DNA of 64,000 nucleotides from an uncultured Clostridia bacterium (GTDB lineage Bacteria > Bacillota > Clostridia > Lachnospirales > CAMVHY01). This document shows, one piece after another, positions 63,736-64,000 of the stretch (position 1 is its first letter; the number at the start of each line of letters is the position of its first letter). Made by a program: the position numbers and the translations under genes. The notes under the pieces were generated by a model. It did no database searches, was not told the origin of the DNA, and saw only the letters and a list, made by a program, of their open reading frames with translations. The stretch covers positions 1 through 64,000 of the forward strand of contig CANEHT010000004.1 in the NCBI GenBank assembly GCA_947427385.1, read 5' to 3'.

Positions 63736-63764
63736 TTGATTGATAATAAATAAAATTATATTAT
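63736..63764 (+). promoter_or_regulatory. Probable promoter of the last, partial gene
   Basis: TTGATT (63736-63741) and TATTAT (63759-63764) with a 17-base spacer, 46 bases before the ATG at 63811. The rest of 63605-63810 shows only AT-rich DNA. Confidence 0.55.
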
Positions 63765-63810
63765 ATACAACGTAATAAATATTTTATAAAAATTTGGAGA
63801 TTTTTTATTT

Positions 63811-64000
63811 ATGCAAGAAAATAATGTAATGAATTTAGTAAGAGATTTTCAGCAGAGACTTCGCAATATACAAGTTAGCCCCTATAATTTAAATGAAAAA
63901 TATGATTATTCAGGTTGTACAGATTTTTGTGTTGTTAATAATGATTTAACAACATGTACAATTTATGGTTTTCTGAAATCAACTTCAGCAATGAATTTAT
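63811..64000 (+). CDS. Start of an unknown gene (cut by window edge)
   Basis: An open frame of 63 codons runs off the end of the window. The ATG follows TTGGAGA. The visible part starts MQENNVMNLVRDFQQRLRNI and contains three cysteines (YSGCTDFC ... TTCTIYG). It resembles nothing I know. Monocistronic position and a 17-base-spacer promoter are similar to the other orphan genes in the window. Confidence 0.6.
   Translation, partial: MQENNVMNLVRDFQQRLRNIQVSPYNLNEKYDYSGCTDFCVVNNDLTTCTIYGFLKSTSAMNL

Overview
The window is AT-rich chromosomal DNA from a spore-forming, low-GC Firmicute. Sporulation genes include cotJA/B/C, bofA with its DUF2508 (yaaL) partner, spmA/spmB and a SpoIIQ-like LytM protein. 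The S12 protein carries the insertion typical of Firmicutes. An envelope cluster (glycosyltransferase, two DUF4330 proteins, a glycosyltransferase-CsaB fusion, WecG/TagA, an SLH-domain protein) and a PqqD-like plus OPT plus pepD group resemble gene sets I associate with Negativicutes. The class is inference; no 16S gene is present.

Layout. 1-4.1 kb: palindromic repeat, LtaS-type sulfatase, gpsA, cotJABC. 4.2-21.4 kb: the accessory region described below, interrupted by tRNA-Ser(GCU). 21.4-36.2 kb: ROK kinase, gdpP, MazG-like gene, ychF, tandem palindromic repeats, an orphan ECF ATPase, a GH13 enzyme, PEGA protein, rluB, a dicarboxylate/glutamate symporter, and two large proteins of unknown function (29.0 and 33.7 kb). 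36.4-40.8 kb: str operon (rpsL, rpsG, fusA, tuf). 41-46 kb: SpoIIQ-like protein, priA, def, fmt, Zn-peptidase. 46-49.2 kb: a clostridial-type unknown and a polar amino acid ABC transporter. 49.3-55.6 kb: envelope polysaccharide cluster, bofA, yaaL. 55.8-64 kb: an unknown coiled-coil protein, murJ, spmBA, a further palindromic repeat, OPT transporter, PqqD-like gene, pepD, and the start of an unknown gene.

The most striking system is at 4.2-21.4 kb. One plus-strand gene series (8847-21394) encodes a type IV secretion machine of the Firmicute conjugative type: VirD4/TraG coupling ATPase, three genes of Maff2-like small membrane (pilin-like) modules, a TrbL/VirB6-like protein, a PrgI-like protein, VirB4, and a 1415-residue protein with a degenerate M23 domain and a further pilin-like hairpin at its C-terminus. 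No relaxase, integrase or other DNA-processing gene is visible. Upstream lie proteins sharing a short repeated tag, M-T-F-G-A-K. Three paralogues end in a perfect eukaryotic prenylation (CaaX) box: C-L-L-I, C-L-L-I and C-L-L-V. One tagged protein occurs in both groups, and two tagged proteins are the first genes of the T4SS operon. My inference is that this is an effector-delivery T4SS acting on a eukaryotic host (for example a protist or animal cell), with substrates anchored to host membranes by host prenyltransferases. The MTFGAK element would be a candidate secretion or partner-binding tag. Three further orphan proteins with hydrophobic hairpins or coiled coils and similar strong promoters (29.0, 33.7 and 55.8 kb) could belong to the same repertoire.
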